A stretch of DNA of 64,000 nucleotides from Vulcanimicrobiota bacterium (GTDB lineage Bacteria > Vulcanimicrobiota > Xenobia > Xenobiales > JADMJV01). Where the stretch lies: assembly GCA_017307785.1 (NCBI GenBank), contig JAFKGI010000037.1:1-64000 (forward strand), given 5' to 3'. The translations under genes and the position numbers were made by a program. Shown here one piece after another: positions 17,347 to 25,953 of this stretch; position 1 is the stretch's first letter; the number at the start of each line of letters is the position of its first letter. Below the pieces are notes generated by a model. It was not told the origin of the DNA. It saw only the letters and a list, made by a program, of their open reading frames with translations, and searched no databases.

Positions 17347-19021
17347 GTCCCGAAATGCTGCAACCTTGAAAAGAATCGCCTGGCTCACCCTCCTCTGCCT
17401 GAGCGGCTGCGGCACCCAAGCGCCGGACCCGCCTGCCGCCACTCGCAGCTACAGCCCTCATCCGGTGCAGCGCATGACGCCCCGGGCCGCCGAGGTCACT
17501 CCCCAGCCTTTGTCCACCCCCTCTGCGACACCCAAGATCGTGATCCGCGAGACACCCAAACCCCAGCCAACCGCGCCCAAGGTCGTGCTGGTGTTGCCTT
17601 CGCCCGACCGCTCCCAGTCCAAGGATCTGGGGGGTCCAGACGATCCCAGCAGCGCCGCCAGCTGGCGCACCTTTGCGGAAAAGTGCGTGAAACAGAAGGC
17701 CTTCGCCCAGGCTTCTCAGGCTTACGCTCGGGAAGCCGCCATCTACCGCAAGAAGGGCGATCCCGAGGCGGCCATCGTCGAGCAACTCAAATCGGATCGC
17801 TACCGCACTCAGATCGAACTCTTCTACTGGCGCCCCTCCGATGACCCGGTCCGTCCGCTGGAACGCCTGGAACCTGCCCAGGGCTGCATGGTGGGAGCCT
17901 TCATCGACCGCGATGACACGTTGGAAAAGCACTTGTTCGGCCCCCAGATGCACGGCGACATTCCGCAGTTCAACGACCTGACCGGAAAACGGCACGCCAG
18001 CTTTTTCACCTATCTCAGCCTGCAGCGCGAGTTTCCTCGGCCCTGGGCCGACTACGTGCGGGAGCAAGGAGCCATCCCCCACCTGGCCTGGGAGCCGTCC
18101 AACCTGGCCCAGGTCACCCCCCAGCTCATGGAAACCTTCGTCGACGCCCTGGTTGACTACAATGGCCCGGTCATCGTGCGCTTCGCCAGCGAAATGAACG
18201 GGGACTGGACTCGCTATCACGACAACCCCGCCCGCTATCGCCAGGTGTTTCGCGAGCTTTATCAGGCCATGCGGAGAGCCCCCAAGGCGGCTCTCATGTG
18301 GTGTCCCAACGCCATGCCTGCGGACAATATCGACGAATTCTACCCGGGGGACGACGCCTGCGACTGGGTGGGCGTCAACTTCTACAGCGTGCTTTACCTG
18401 GACAACGACCCCAAGCGTCCCGGTGACTGGATCCATCCCATCGACCTGCTCAATTCGGTCTACTCCAAATACGCCAAACGCAAGCCCATCGCCATTGGCG
18501 AGTATGCGGCCAGCCATCAGTCCAAACTGGATCCCACGCCCAAGATCGACTTCGCCCGCATCAAAATGGCCCAACTCTACGAGAGCCTGCCCCTGTTGTA
18601 TCAGGGAGTCAAACTGGTCAGCTGGTATGACTGCGACAATATCACCAAGGCCCGCAGCGAACGGCAGCTCAACAACTTCCGCCTGACCGATCAACCGGAA
18701 ATCGTCGACGACTACAAGCGCTGGGTGTCTAGCCCCTGGTATCTGGGCGCCGGGCAGAGCTCCGCTTCTCGCCAGGCCCATCCCTTTCCGCAGCATTTGC
18801 CGGGTTCCGTGGAGGTGCAGCCCTGGGTGCGCAGCTATGAGCCCAACCCGCAGATCTTTCTGCGCCTGGATGGGCGCCTGCTGCACGTCCAGCAATTGCC
18901 GCAGGGGGGCCGGTTCCGCCTTCCCAGCTTGAAAAGCGGTAAGCACAAGCTGGAAGTCCTGGTCTACGAGCCCTCCGGCCGCTTTGTGGAGAAACGTGCC
19001 TACTCGTATACTCTAGACTAG
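17309..19021 (+). CDS. Secreted lipoprotein, GH26-like endo-mannanase/glycosidase
   Basis: About 570 residues. The lipoprotein signal KRIAWLTLLCLSGC is preceded either by ATG 17309 (which puts the terminator-like hairpin inside the coding region) or by TTG 17366 (which leaves the hairpin in the leader); I list the ATG. A Pro-rich linker and a helical TPR-like segment (about 125-185) precede a TIM barrel. RFASEMNGDWTRY carries the acid/base Glu of GH26-type enzymes and KPIAIGEYAA the nucleophile Glu. A C-terminal beta-domain (QIFLRLDGRLLHVQQLP) may bind carbohydrate. It probably trims a beta-mannan or related polymer outside the cell; whether self-made or foreign is unknown. Confidence 0.8.
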   Translation: MFEGTPKRVPFLLSRNAATLKRIAWLTLLCLSGCGTQAPDPPAATRSYSPHPVQRMTPRAAEVTPQPLSTPSATPKIVIRETPKPQPTAPKVVLVLPSPDRSQSKDLGGPDDPSSAASWRTFAEKCVKQKAFAQASQAYAREAAIYRKKGDPEAAIVEQLKSDRYRTQIELFYWRPSDDPVRPLERLEPAQGCMVGAFIDRDDTLEKHLFGPQMHGDIPQFNDLTGKRHASFFTYLSLQREFPRPWADYVREQGAIPHLAWEPSNLAQVTPQLMETFVDALVDYNGPVIVRFASEMNGDWTRYHDNPARYRQVFRELYQAMRRAPKAALMWCPNAMPADNIDEFYPGDDACDWVGVNFYSVLYLDNDPKRPGDWIHPIDLLNSVYSKYAKRKPIAIGEYAASHQSKLDPTPKIDFARIKMAQLYESLPLLYQGVKLVSWYDCDNITKARSERQLNNFRLTDQPEIVDDYKRWVSSPWYLGAGQSSASRQAHPFPQHLPGSVEVQPWVRSYEPNPQIFLRLDGRLLHVQQLPQGGRFRLPSLKSGKHKLEVLVYEPSGRFVEKRAYSYTLD

Positions 19022-19065
19022 CGGCGCGAGGAGCCTGGGTCCAAAGTCCGAACGGCAGCAGTCCG

Positions 19066-21177
19066 ATGTGGTCCGCGCGAATACTACTCAGCTTCCTTTG
19101 CCTGGCCACCTTTTTCGTTGGCTACGAAGTGCTGCCGTGGCATCTCGGCGACCCGATCGATCTGCAATGGGACGTCCTCCAATGCACTCGCCTGCTCAAG
19201 TCGGTGACGGAGCCGGGCGGAGAGTACCGTTGTCTGACGCTGGGAGCTCCCTTCATCGCCGAGCACTATGGATTCCCCGACCCCTTCGTCATCCACCATC
19301 CCCTGCTCTGGTTTCTCTCTCTGTTGACCAAGAACGTCTATCTGGTTCTCAACCTGATTCTTCTGCTGACGTTTTGGAGCGCCGGCATGGTGGCTTTCGA
19401 AGTGCTCATCCGCCTCGGCTGCCGGCCTGCCCTGGCCGTGCCCTTTGCCTGGATCTACACCAGCTTGCCCAATCACTGGGAACGCTACGATCACTGGGGC
19501 CTGGCCTTCTATGCCAGCGCCCCGCTGGCCATCCTTTATGGGGTCCGCTGCCTGCGCGGGCAACCCCTGACCCGCGGAGAGTTGCTGTTGGCCCCGCTCT
19601 GCGGCCTTTTCGGCGCCTACTTCGCCTTTTTCAGCTATGTCATCGTGCTGGCGGCCGGCCTCCTGGGCTCGCTCTTCCGCCGCAGCCTTTACCCGCTGCG
19701 TCCCGCCCTCCAGGTGTGCACCCTGATCGGTATCGCCTTCTTGCTGGCCTTGTGGCCGGCGCTGCGCGGCAAAACTCCGGATTCGGCCTTCCTGCCCCCC
19801 CGCCAGCCGACCGACCTGACCCGTTGGGCGCTCTATCTGGATCGCATGGTACTGCCGGCCCATGCCCGCAAAGGTCACCCGCTCTACAAAGTGGCCCGCC
19901 ATTACTACGCCAACTTCCCTGCCCCTGACGAACTGGACGAGTCCCCCTACTTTGGAGTGCTGGCGGTGTTGGGTGGAGCGGTCCTCTTCCTGAGCCGCGC
20001 CAAGAAGCAGCCGGACTTCCCTCACCTGCGAGTTCTGGCCACGGTGATCTTCCTGATCGCCACCGTGGGAGGATTCAGCGAACTCTTCACCCTGGTCATC
20101 GGCTCGGCGATCCGTTGCTACAATCGCATTTCTTTCTATCTGGCCTTCGTTTTGCTGGCGGCTCTGGCACTGCGCCTTCAGGAGGTGCGTTGGACCCGTG
20201 GACGCTGGACTGCCTTCGGCCTGCTGATCCTGCTCGGCTTCCTCGATCAACTGACCAGCGTGCAGCAACGCCACTCTTCCCGCTGGGCTGCCGAAGTCCA
20301 GTCCGACCGCCAATTCGTAGCCGCCCTCGAGAGTCAGCTTCCCGAGCGAGCCCGCCTCTGGCAGTTTCCCTATATCGCCTACCCGGAGACCCCGCCCCTC
20401 TACCATGAGGGTTACTACGGACTGGGGCGCCTCTATTCAGTCTCTCAGAAAATCCACTGGAGTTGGGGAGCGCTACGGGGGAGCAGCCAGGAGCGCTACC
20501 AGAGCGCCTTCACCAGATTGCCGCTGGTGCAGCAAATCCAAATCCTGAAAGCTTCTGGATTTTCCGGGGTGACGGTGGAGCGGCGAGCTTTTCCGGACAA
20601 CGGCACCGACTTCGAAGGACAGCTGCAAAAGCTGGGACTCAAGCCCCAGCTCAACAGCCCGGACGGCTGCCTGGTCTACTACCCCCTGGACAATCCCCCG
20701 GCCATGAACCAGGCCGAGTCGCAACGCACCTTCGAGGAGAAACTGATCGCCCTGACCTGGAATGGCGGCAACCTCGACTTCGGTCGCACCGGCTGGGGCA
20801 ACCTGTATCTGCGCACGGGCTGGAGCGATCCGGAGGACGACGGATATTGGACCGTGCAAAAAAGCGGCTTCCTGCGCCTGCCGCGTCCCCCCGGACAGCA
20901 GGCAGAAGTCGGCGTCCGCATGCTGGTCTACCCTTACATCGGCCGCCCCAAAGTCCAGCGCGTGCAGATTTTCCAGGATGGCAAACCGCTGGCCTGGTTC
21001 GAATTCCGCAAAGGCCAGCCGCACTGGGTCCATTTCAACGCAACGCTGCCGGCGCTGTTGGAAATGCGGGTGGAGCGGCCCACCCAGCCCTCGTTCGAAT
21101 TCGAGGCCGACACGCGCAGTCTCGGCCTCAAAGTCAAAAGGCTCGAGATCGTCGAGCCTTTTGCGAAACCGTATTGA
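19066..21177 (+). CDS. Large multi-pass membrane protein, GT-C-like
   Basis: 703 residues with about ten to eleven hydrophobic segments in the first 400 (starting ILLSFLCLATFFVGYEVL), then a soluble, probably extracytoplasmic region of about 290 residues ending in a beta-rich part. An early loop holds DPIDLQWDVLQ and several acidic residues, as in GT-C glycosyltransferases that use lipid-linked sugars, but no family signature is certain. It begins 44 bases after the GH26-like gene on the same strand, which suggests joint work on a cell-surface polysaccharide. Confidence 0.65.
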   Translation: MWSARILLSFLCLATFFVGYEVLPWHLGDPIDLQWDVLQCTRLLKSVTEPGGEYRCLTLGAPFIAEHYGFPDPFVIHHPLLWFLSLLTKNVYLVLNLILLLTFWSAGMVAFEVLIRLGCRPALAVPFAWIYTSLPNHWERYDHWGLAFYASAPLAILYGVRCLRGQPLTRGELLLAPLCGLFGAYFAFFSYVIVLAAGLLGSLFRRSLYPLRPALQVCTLIGIAFLLALWPALRGKTPDSAFLPPRQPTDLTRWALYLDRMVLPAHARKGHPLYKVARHYYANFPAPDELDESPYFGVLAVLGGAVLFLSRAKKQPDFPHLRVLATVIFLIATVGGFSELFTLVIGSAIRCYNRISFYLAFVLLAALALRLQEVRWTRGRWTAFGLLILLGFLDQLTSVQQRHSSRWAAEVQSDRQFVAALESQLPERARLWQFPYIAYPETPPLYHEGYYGLGRLYSVSQKIHWSWGALRGSSQERYQSAFTRLPLVQQIQILKASGFSGVTVERRAFPDNGTDFEGQLQKLGLKPQLNSPDGCLVYYPLDNPPAMNQAESQRTFEEKLIALTWNGGNLDFGRTGWGNLYLRTGWSDPEDDGYWTVQKSGFLRLPRPPGQQAEVGVRMLVYPYIGRPKVQRVQIFQDGKPLAWFEFRKGQPHWVHFNATLPALLEMRVERPTQPSFEFEADTRSLGLKVKRLEIVEPFAKPY

Positions 21178-21186
21178 GAGCCTGAT

Positions 21187-21795
21187 TTAGCCGAACGGGA
21201 TGAATTGAGTGGCCGGGAAGAGCGCGATCGCGCCCGTGCCCTGGCCAAAAAGCGGCTGTCCGGGGAAGGTTCCGCCAAAGGAAGCAAACGGTCCCGCGTT
21301 TCCAACGAAGGTATTATTGAAGGAGGCGAACGGAGCCGCACCCCCCACGAAGGTGTTATTGAACGAGGCAAAGGGCGCCGCGTTACCCACAAACACGTTG
21401 TTGAAGGAAGCGAAGGGAGCGGCGTTTCCTACGAAGACGTTGTTGAACGAGGCGAACGGCGAGGGCTGCTGAGGAAAGTTGTCGTTGCCGAAGGAGGCAA
21501 ACGGCGAAGCGCCCGGGCCGACGAAAACATTGTTGAAGGAAGCGAAAGGCTGCGGCTGGCCGGGATAAAGGCTGTTGTTGCTGCCGTACCCATAGCTGGA
21601 GCCGCCCAGGATGTCGAGGTAACTTCCCTGCAGCTGGCCCAGGGCGCTGAGCGCAAAGCCGGACGTCTGCTGAGTCTGGTAGGCGCTGAAGTTGGAGCCT
21701 GCGTAGGGCACTCCCGCCGAGAAGCTGCTGCTGGAAAAAGCCGCTTGAAAATTGAACTGAGTGTTGAAGCCGAAACCCGAAATGCCGGAAGCCAT
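21187..21795 (-). CDS. Phe/Asn-rich repeat protein with shared N-terminal motif
   Basis: 202 residues with AGGAGGG in front of ATG 21795. No signal peptide. Residues 40-65 (QTQQTSGFALSALGQLQGSY, then LDILGG) closely match a motif in the next gene upstream. From about residue 83 there are seven imperfect copies of a 14-residue unit of the form PFASFNNVFVGNAA. The composition (Phe, Asn, Gly, Ala, Ser) is that of structural, possibly beta-solenoid or assembly-prone proteins. I do not recognise a family; convergent with the membrane-protein gene. Confidence 0.75.
   Translation of the reverse strand: MASGISGFGFNTQFNFQAAFSSSSFSAGVPYAGSNFSAYQTQQTSGFALSALGQLQGSYLDILGGSSYGYGSNNSLYPGQPQPFASFNNVFVGPGASPFASFGNDNFPQQPSPFASFNNVFVGNAAPFASFNNVFVGNAAPFASFNNTFVGGAAPFASFNNTFVGNAGPFASFGGTFPGQPLFGQGTGAIALFPATQFIPFG
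21240..21549 (-). repeat. Tandem 42-base coding repeats
   Basis: About seven imperfect copies of a 42-base unit encode PFASFNN(V/T)FVGNAA. Third-position changes between copies (for example GTTGTT/ATTATT in the Asn-Asn region) show that the protein repeat is maintained while the DNA drifts. Some copies are altered (PFASFGNDNFPQQPS). Confidence 0.8.
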
Positions 21796-21879
21796 GGTTC
21801 CCTCCTGGTACCTGTATATCTATCTCTCTATATTGGTCAGAATCGGTGACTTTGGGAACGGGTCAAAGGTTAAGTTTTC

Positions 21880-24798
21880 CTAGCCTTCTTCTTCCTCGCC
21901 CGCTTCCGCCTGTTCCTGATCGCGCTGGCTCTGCTCCGAGGGTGTAAGCGTGCCGGAATCGGGCTGCTGGGGAGGGGCCTGGTCATCCGGCTGGTCAGGA
22001 CGTTGGACGACCACTCCAACTCGCTGGTCGAGGATCCGGCGCAGCTGCTCGCTGGCTCCCCGCCCTTCCTGAGTGCTGCCGGCGGAGTTGAGCAGCATCT
22101 GGGCAGAGGAAGCCGTCTTGGGATCCGAGCCCAGCCTCTGATAGAGCTTGGCGATGCTGTCCGCCCCCTTGACGCTGCCGGCGGCGGTCAGCTGCATCTT
22201 GACCTCGGAGGCGGCCGCGGCCGGATTGCTGGAAAGGTTGGCATAGAGCTCGCTGACCGCTTTGCGACCTCCCTTGCTCTTGGCCGCCGTGGCTTCCAGC
22301 GCCACCGCCGAAGCGGCCGCCCGCGAATTCTTGGCCAGGTTGTTGTTGAGCTTCATCTTGGCGGCCAGACCGGCCGGGTCTCGAGTCGCAGCCGCCTGCA
22401 TGGCCACGGCCGGGCCGGCCGAAGTAGCGAAACGAGACTGATTCTCGTTCATGACCGTGATGGCTTCCAGACCGTCCTTGGTGTCGCTGGCGGCCGCCTG
22501 CAGCTTCATCTCGGAGGCGGCCGCCTTGGGATCGGCCGCCAGTCCCTGATTGTAGCGAGCCAACCCGGCCCGACCCTCACGAGTGGTGGTGGCGGTGGCC
22601 CGCATCTGGGCGGCCGCCGTAGCCGCCTCGGGATCCTTGGCCAGATTGGTGTTCAAGTTCATGACCGCTTCGCGGCCCTGGGCCGACTCGGCGGCCGTGC
22701 CCAACAGCACCGCCTGGCTGGCCGCGCCGTCGGCGTTCTTGGCCAGGTTCCGGTTCAGCTGGGTGAGCGCTTTGCGACCTGTATCGGTGCTGCTGGCCGA
22801 GGCCTGCAGCTCGACCGCCGCGGCCGCCGACTCGGGAGTGCGGGCCAGGTTCCGGTTGAGTTGCGCATAGGCGGCCATGCCGCCGGGCGTAGAGGTGGCG
22901 GTGGCCTGAAATTCCGCCACCGCGGTCGAGGCTCCGGCATCCTTGGCCACGTTGTGGTTGAACTCGGTAAGCGACTTGAGCCCCTCGGGCGACTGGCTGG
23001 CCGCCGCCTGCATGGCCATGGTGGCGCCGGAAGCGGCTTTGTCCTTGGAGATACCTTTGTAGAGGCCCTCGATGGCCTGACGACCCTCGCCGGTGGCGCT
23101 GGCCGCGGCCTGAACTCCCATGGCCGCGCCTGCATCGGCCGAATCCTTGGCCAAATTGCCATTGAGCTGGCCCAGCGCGGCCCGGCCCCCGGCCGATTGA
23201 GCGGCGGCGCTCTGCAGGGCCACCGCCGAACTGGCCGTGACCGGATCTTTGGCCAGGTTCTGATTGAGCTTGCGCATGGCGGCCGCGCCGTCGGCCGAGG
23301 TGCTGGCCCGGGCCTGCACGGCCACCGCCGAAACGGCCCCGTCCCCTCGAGCCATCTTGCGGTTGAAGTCCCCGACCACCGCCAGACCCTGGCTGGTGTC
23401 GCTGGCCGAGGCCATCATGGCCACCTGGCCTGTGGAAGCGTTGGTGCTGGACGAAAGGTTCTTTTGCAGTTCGCCGGCATCCGGGCCTTTGGCCTGAATC
23501 TCCAGCGCGGCGGTGGAAGCCTGCGGATCGAGAGCCAGATTGTTGAACAGCTCTCCGATGGCTCCGGCGCCTTTGCCGGTGCGACTGGCGGTGGCCCAGG
23601 AATGGGCCAGCTGGCCTCCATTGGCGGCGTCGTCTTTGTAGAGTTCGCCCAGCGCGGCACGACCGGCCGGGGTGCTGGAAGCGGCCGCATGCAGGCCCAC
23701 CCCCGAGCCGGCGGTTGTGACATCACCGTCCAGTTTGGCGTTGACGTTGTTGAGCGCGGGCCCGCCACCGCCCCGGCTGGCCGCCGCCTGGGCCTGAACG
23801 GCGGCGGTAGCAGCCTGGGGATCCTTGGAAAGGTTGCTTTGCAGGGTGGCAATGGCGGCTTTGCCGCCGGAGGTGCCGGCAGCCGCTTCCTGAGCCTTAG
23901 CATCGGCGGCGGCCGCTGCCGAGTTGCCGGCCAGGGCCTGATAATACTCGGTCAGGGCCGCTTTGCCGTCGCCGCTGCCCGAAGCGGTGGCCTGTACCAT
24001 GGAAAAACCGGCCGCCAGCTTGGGATTGCTGGCCACCTGAAAGAGATAGTCGGCCCCTCCGCTCGACATGTTCTGGGCCAGGGCGCGCTGCTGGGCCGCG
24101 GCCAGGGTGGTGGAACCGTTGATGGTGTCCAGCAAGCGGGCTTCAATGGCGCTGCCTGCGCTGATCATGGTGCCGCGCGCTTTCATCATCATGCCGGCCG
24201 AATCGGCGTCATTCATGAGCTGATCGAGGGCCTGTCCAGGGGAGGGGCCGCCGGGGGCGGCATCCATGTCGGAAGAGAGCCAGGCCAGAAAGGACGTTGC
24301 TTTGCCGCTGTCCCCCAGGGCCTCCGAGAGGCGCACCTTGGGATCGCGAGCGTTCTCCTTGTCCATGGCCTCTTTGGCTTTGCGCTGCTCCTCGGCCCGG
24401 CGCATCACTTCCGCCAGTTCGGCATTGGCCAGCACGGACAGGGGTCCGCGAGCGGGAGGCAACTTGGGGCCGTCTTTCTCCTCAGCCACCTGCTGCTTCA
24501 GCAACCCGAACGTCGATTTACCCGAAGGGGTGAAGGACGGTGCCGAGGGGGTCTGAGGGGGCTCTTCTTCGGCTGGAAGCCCTTCAGGAAAGAGACTCTC
24601 GCCGCCCAGAATGCCCAGGTAACTGCCCTGGAGCTGACCCACCGCTCCCAGAGCGACCTGAGCCGTTTGCTGAGTCTGCTGCAGCGACAGATCGGCCGGC
24701 AGGGGCGGCAGCCCCTCTCCCAGCAACGGCGTTGGCGAAAAAGCCGGCACGTTGCCGGCCGGATTGTTGGAGCCGACCCCCTGGACGCCAAAAGCCAT
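21880..24798 (-). CDS. Large protein of about 19 tandem 34-residue Ala-rich repeats
   Basis: 972 residues from ATG 24798. The N-terminus (MAFGVQGVGSNN) and the motif QTQQTAQVALGAVGQLQGSY, then LGILGG, resemble those of the neighbouring repeat protein. A charged linker and helical region follow, then about 19 units of 34 residues, consensus GR.AL..LN.NLAKDP.AA, then .AAV..QA.A.S, ending with an acidic Gln/Glu tail. Each unit looks like a helical hairpin, so an alpha-solenoid is likely, similar in length to TPR but not in consensus. No signal peptide or catalytic motif is seen. It is in the same orientation as the next six genes and likely binds partner proteins. Confidence 0.8.
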   Translation of the reverse strand: MAFGVQGVGSNNPAGNVPAFSPTPLLGEGLPPLPADLSLQQTQQTAQVALGAVGQLQGSYLGILGGESLFPEGLPAEEEPPQTPSAPSFTPSGKSTFGLLKQQVAEEKDGPKLPPARGPLSVLANAELAEVMRRAEEQRKAKEAMDKENARDPKVRLSEALGDSGKATSFLAWLSSDMDAAPGGPSPGQALDQLMNDADSAGMMMKARGTMISAGSAIEARLLDTINGSTTLAAAQQRALAQNMSSGGADYLFQVASNPKLAAGFSMVQATASGSGDGKAALTEYYQALAGNSAAAAADAKAQEAAAGTSGGKAAIATLQSNLSKDPQAATAAVQAQAAASRGGGGPALNNVNAKLDGDVTTAGSGVGLHAAASSTPAGRAALGELYKDDAANGGQLAHSWATASRTGKGAGAIGELFNNLALDPQASTAALEIQAKGPDAGELQKNLSSSTNASTGQVAMMASASDTSQGLAVVGDFNRKMARGDGAVSAVAVQARASTSADGAAAMRKLNQNLAKDPVTASSAVALQSAAAQSAGGRAALGQLNGNLAKDSADAGAAMGVQAAASATGEGRQAIEGLYKGISKDKAASGATMAMQAAASQSPEGLKSLTEFNHNVAKDAGASTAVAEFQATATSTPGGMAAYAQLNRNLARTPESAAAAVELQASASSTDTGRKALTQLNRNLAKNADGAASQAVLLGTAAESAQGREAVMNLNTNLAKDPEAATAAAQMRATATTTREGRAGLARYNQGLAADPKAAASEMKLQAAASDTKDGLEAITVMNENQSRFATSAGPAVAMQAAATRDPAGLAAKMKLNNNLAKNSRAAASAVALEATAAKSKGGRKAVSELYANLSSNPAAAASEVKMQLTAAGSVKGADSIAKLYQRLGSDPKTASSAQMLLNSAGSTQEGRGASEQLRRILDQRVGVVVQRPDQPDDQAPPQQPDSGTLTPSEQSQRDQEQAEAGEEEEG
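22035..23976 (-). repeat. Array of about 19 coding repeats, 102 bases each
   Basis: The unit is 34 codons. Most conserved positions: Gly1, (Arg/Leu)2, Ala4, Leu/Ile5, Leu8, Asn9, Asn11, Leu12, Ala13, Lys14, Ala18, Ala21, Gln26, Ala27, Ala29 and Ser31. Copies are diverged enough to be distinct but keep exact spacing, except two shorter units near 23480-23750. Confidence 0.8.
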
Positions 24799-24870
24799 AA
24801 AAATAAATTTACCTCTCCCGATGTCCAATGATCTTGACGGGCCAAGAGGCGGTTGGGAACGGGGGAAGCG

Positions 24871-25425
24871 TTAAGGTTCCACCCCAAAGCAGTAGACGAT
24901 CAAGTTATCGCAATGCTCGACGTCGTAGCCGAGCGCATACTCGCCGGGGGCCAGGCGAGTGGTGGGTGTCAGCATGAAGCTGCTGTCTCCGTAAAGGCGC
25001 ACCAGCAATGGACTGCCCCCTTCCCGGTTGGTGTAGAGGGCCCCGGACTCGGTCAGCACCACCTCTCGATATTCGTCCTTGGCCTGCAGCTTGAAGAGCG
25101 TGAACTTGGTAGGGTCCTGCAGGGGGAAAAAGCTGGCTCTGGGGTCGGTGGTGGAGACAAACACCTTGAGAAAGAACTGAATGGCCTCCGTCGATCGAAA
25201 GCGTATGCTGGACGCCGGCCCGGGAACGCGCAGAAAGATGTCATTCGAGCCGAAGAACGAGTCCCGCATCTGGCGCAAGGCTCGGTGCATCTCCAGCGGA
25301 GTGAAGCCACCATTGGCGGACTGTCGCATCAGCACGGCCAGGTCCTGGGGTTCGCTGACCGGCTGGGCCGGCGTCCAGCCGCTCAGGGCGACGAGGAGGC
25401 AACCGAGAAGCAAAAGAGATCGCAT
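24871..25425 (-). CDS. Secreted protein, paralogue of the gene immediately upstream
   Basis: 184 residues with a clear signal peptide (MRSLLLLGCLLVALSGWTPAQ) and AAGGAGAAG before the ATG. The mature part shares blocks with the upstream gene product: PGPASSIRF/PGAVSSVEV, QDPTKFTLFKLQ/LDPTGFRLALLK, APGEYALGYD/ESGAQYAIYY, and a two-Cys C-terminal motif (EHCDNLIVYCFGVEP). The last pair of Cys probably forms a disulphide. Family unknown; predicted beta-rich and exported. Confidence 0.75.
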   Translation of the reverse strand: MRSLLLLGCLLVALSGWTPAQPVSEPQDLAVLMRQSANGGFTPLEMHRALRQMRDSFFGSNDIFLRVPGPASSIRFRSTEAIQFFLKVFVSTTDPRASFFPLQDPTKFTLFKLQAKDEYREVVLTESGALYTNREGGSPLLVRLYGDSSFMLTPTTRLAPGEYALGYDVEHCDNLIVYCFGVEP

Positions 25426-25946
25426 GGTTCTTCTCCTTGAGCGTAGTAAATCGCATACTGGGCTCCGCTTTCCAACGGTTGCACGGTTTCCAGCAGCAAG
25501 CTATCCGCATTGCGGGGAGTCACCTTGAGGGGCAGTCCCCGATGCACGACCGTGCGCTGCCCATTGGACTCGCGCAGGTGCAAGATTCGATTCGAGCTCT
25601 CTGTCTTGAGCAAGGCCAGCCGAAAGCCGGTCGGGTCCAGTTGACTCCAGGACCAGGTCTGAGGCCAGCGGTTGCGCACCACAAAGCTCAGAGGTCTGCC
25701 ATCGTTGGGCACCTCCACCGAGGACACCGCCCCCGGGATGCGCACGAACACCTGCTCCAGACCGGTGGGCAGAGCCAGCGATTCCAGGCTGGCCCGCTGC
25801 ATCTCTAATTCGACAAAACGATCGGGTCGAACCGAGGCCAGCTGATAAATCACGGCGTAACTCTGGGGGTCGGTAGCGCGGGGTTGCGCCCAGCAAAGCA
25901 CAGTGCCCACCCACAGAATTAGCAGCCAACGTTGCACGTGGAACAC
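25383..25946 (-). CDS. Secreted protein, paralogue of the downstream gene
   Basis: 187 residues from GTG 25946 (a second GTG at 25937 is also possible) with a signal peptide (RWLLILWVGTVLCWAQ). Its body aligns with the next gene product and it ends EEPCDLFCFSVASSSP, with the same C...C pair. Its 3' end overlaps the next gene by 43 bases, so the two are coupled. The pair looks like a local duplication. No known domain recognised. Confidence 0.7.
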   Translation of the reverse strand: MFHVQRWLLILWVGTVLCWAQPRATDPQSYAVIYQLASVRPDRFVELEMQRASLESLALPTGLEQVFVRIPGAVSSVEVPNDGRPLSFVVRNRWPQTWSWSQLDPTGFRLALLKTESSNRILHLRESNGQRTVVHRGLPLKVTPRNADSLLLETVQPLESGAQYAIYYAQGEEPCDLFCFSVASSSP

Positions 25947-25953
25947 GAACCGG

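Noticed and set aside
17142..17363. Extended N-terminus of the MerR-like regulator
   Set aside because: The extension covers a good plus-strand promoter and hairpins and does not look like protein; GTG 17141 has a ribosome site.
22003..24831. 942-codon open frame antisense to the 34-residue-repeat gene
   Set aside because: It also appears repetitive, but only because the repeats are read backwards; it is Gly/Arg-rich, lacks a ribosome site and would conflict with the neighbours' direction.
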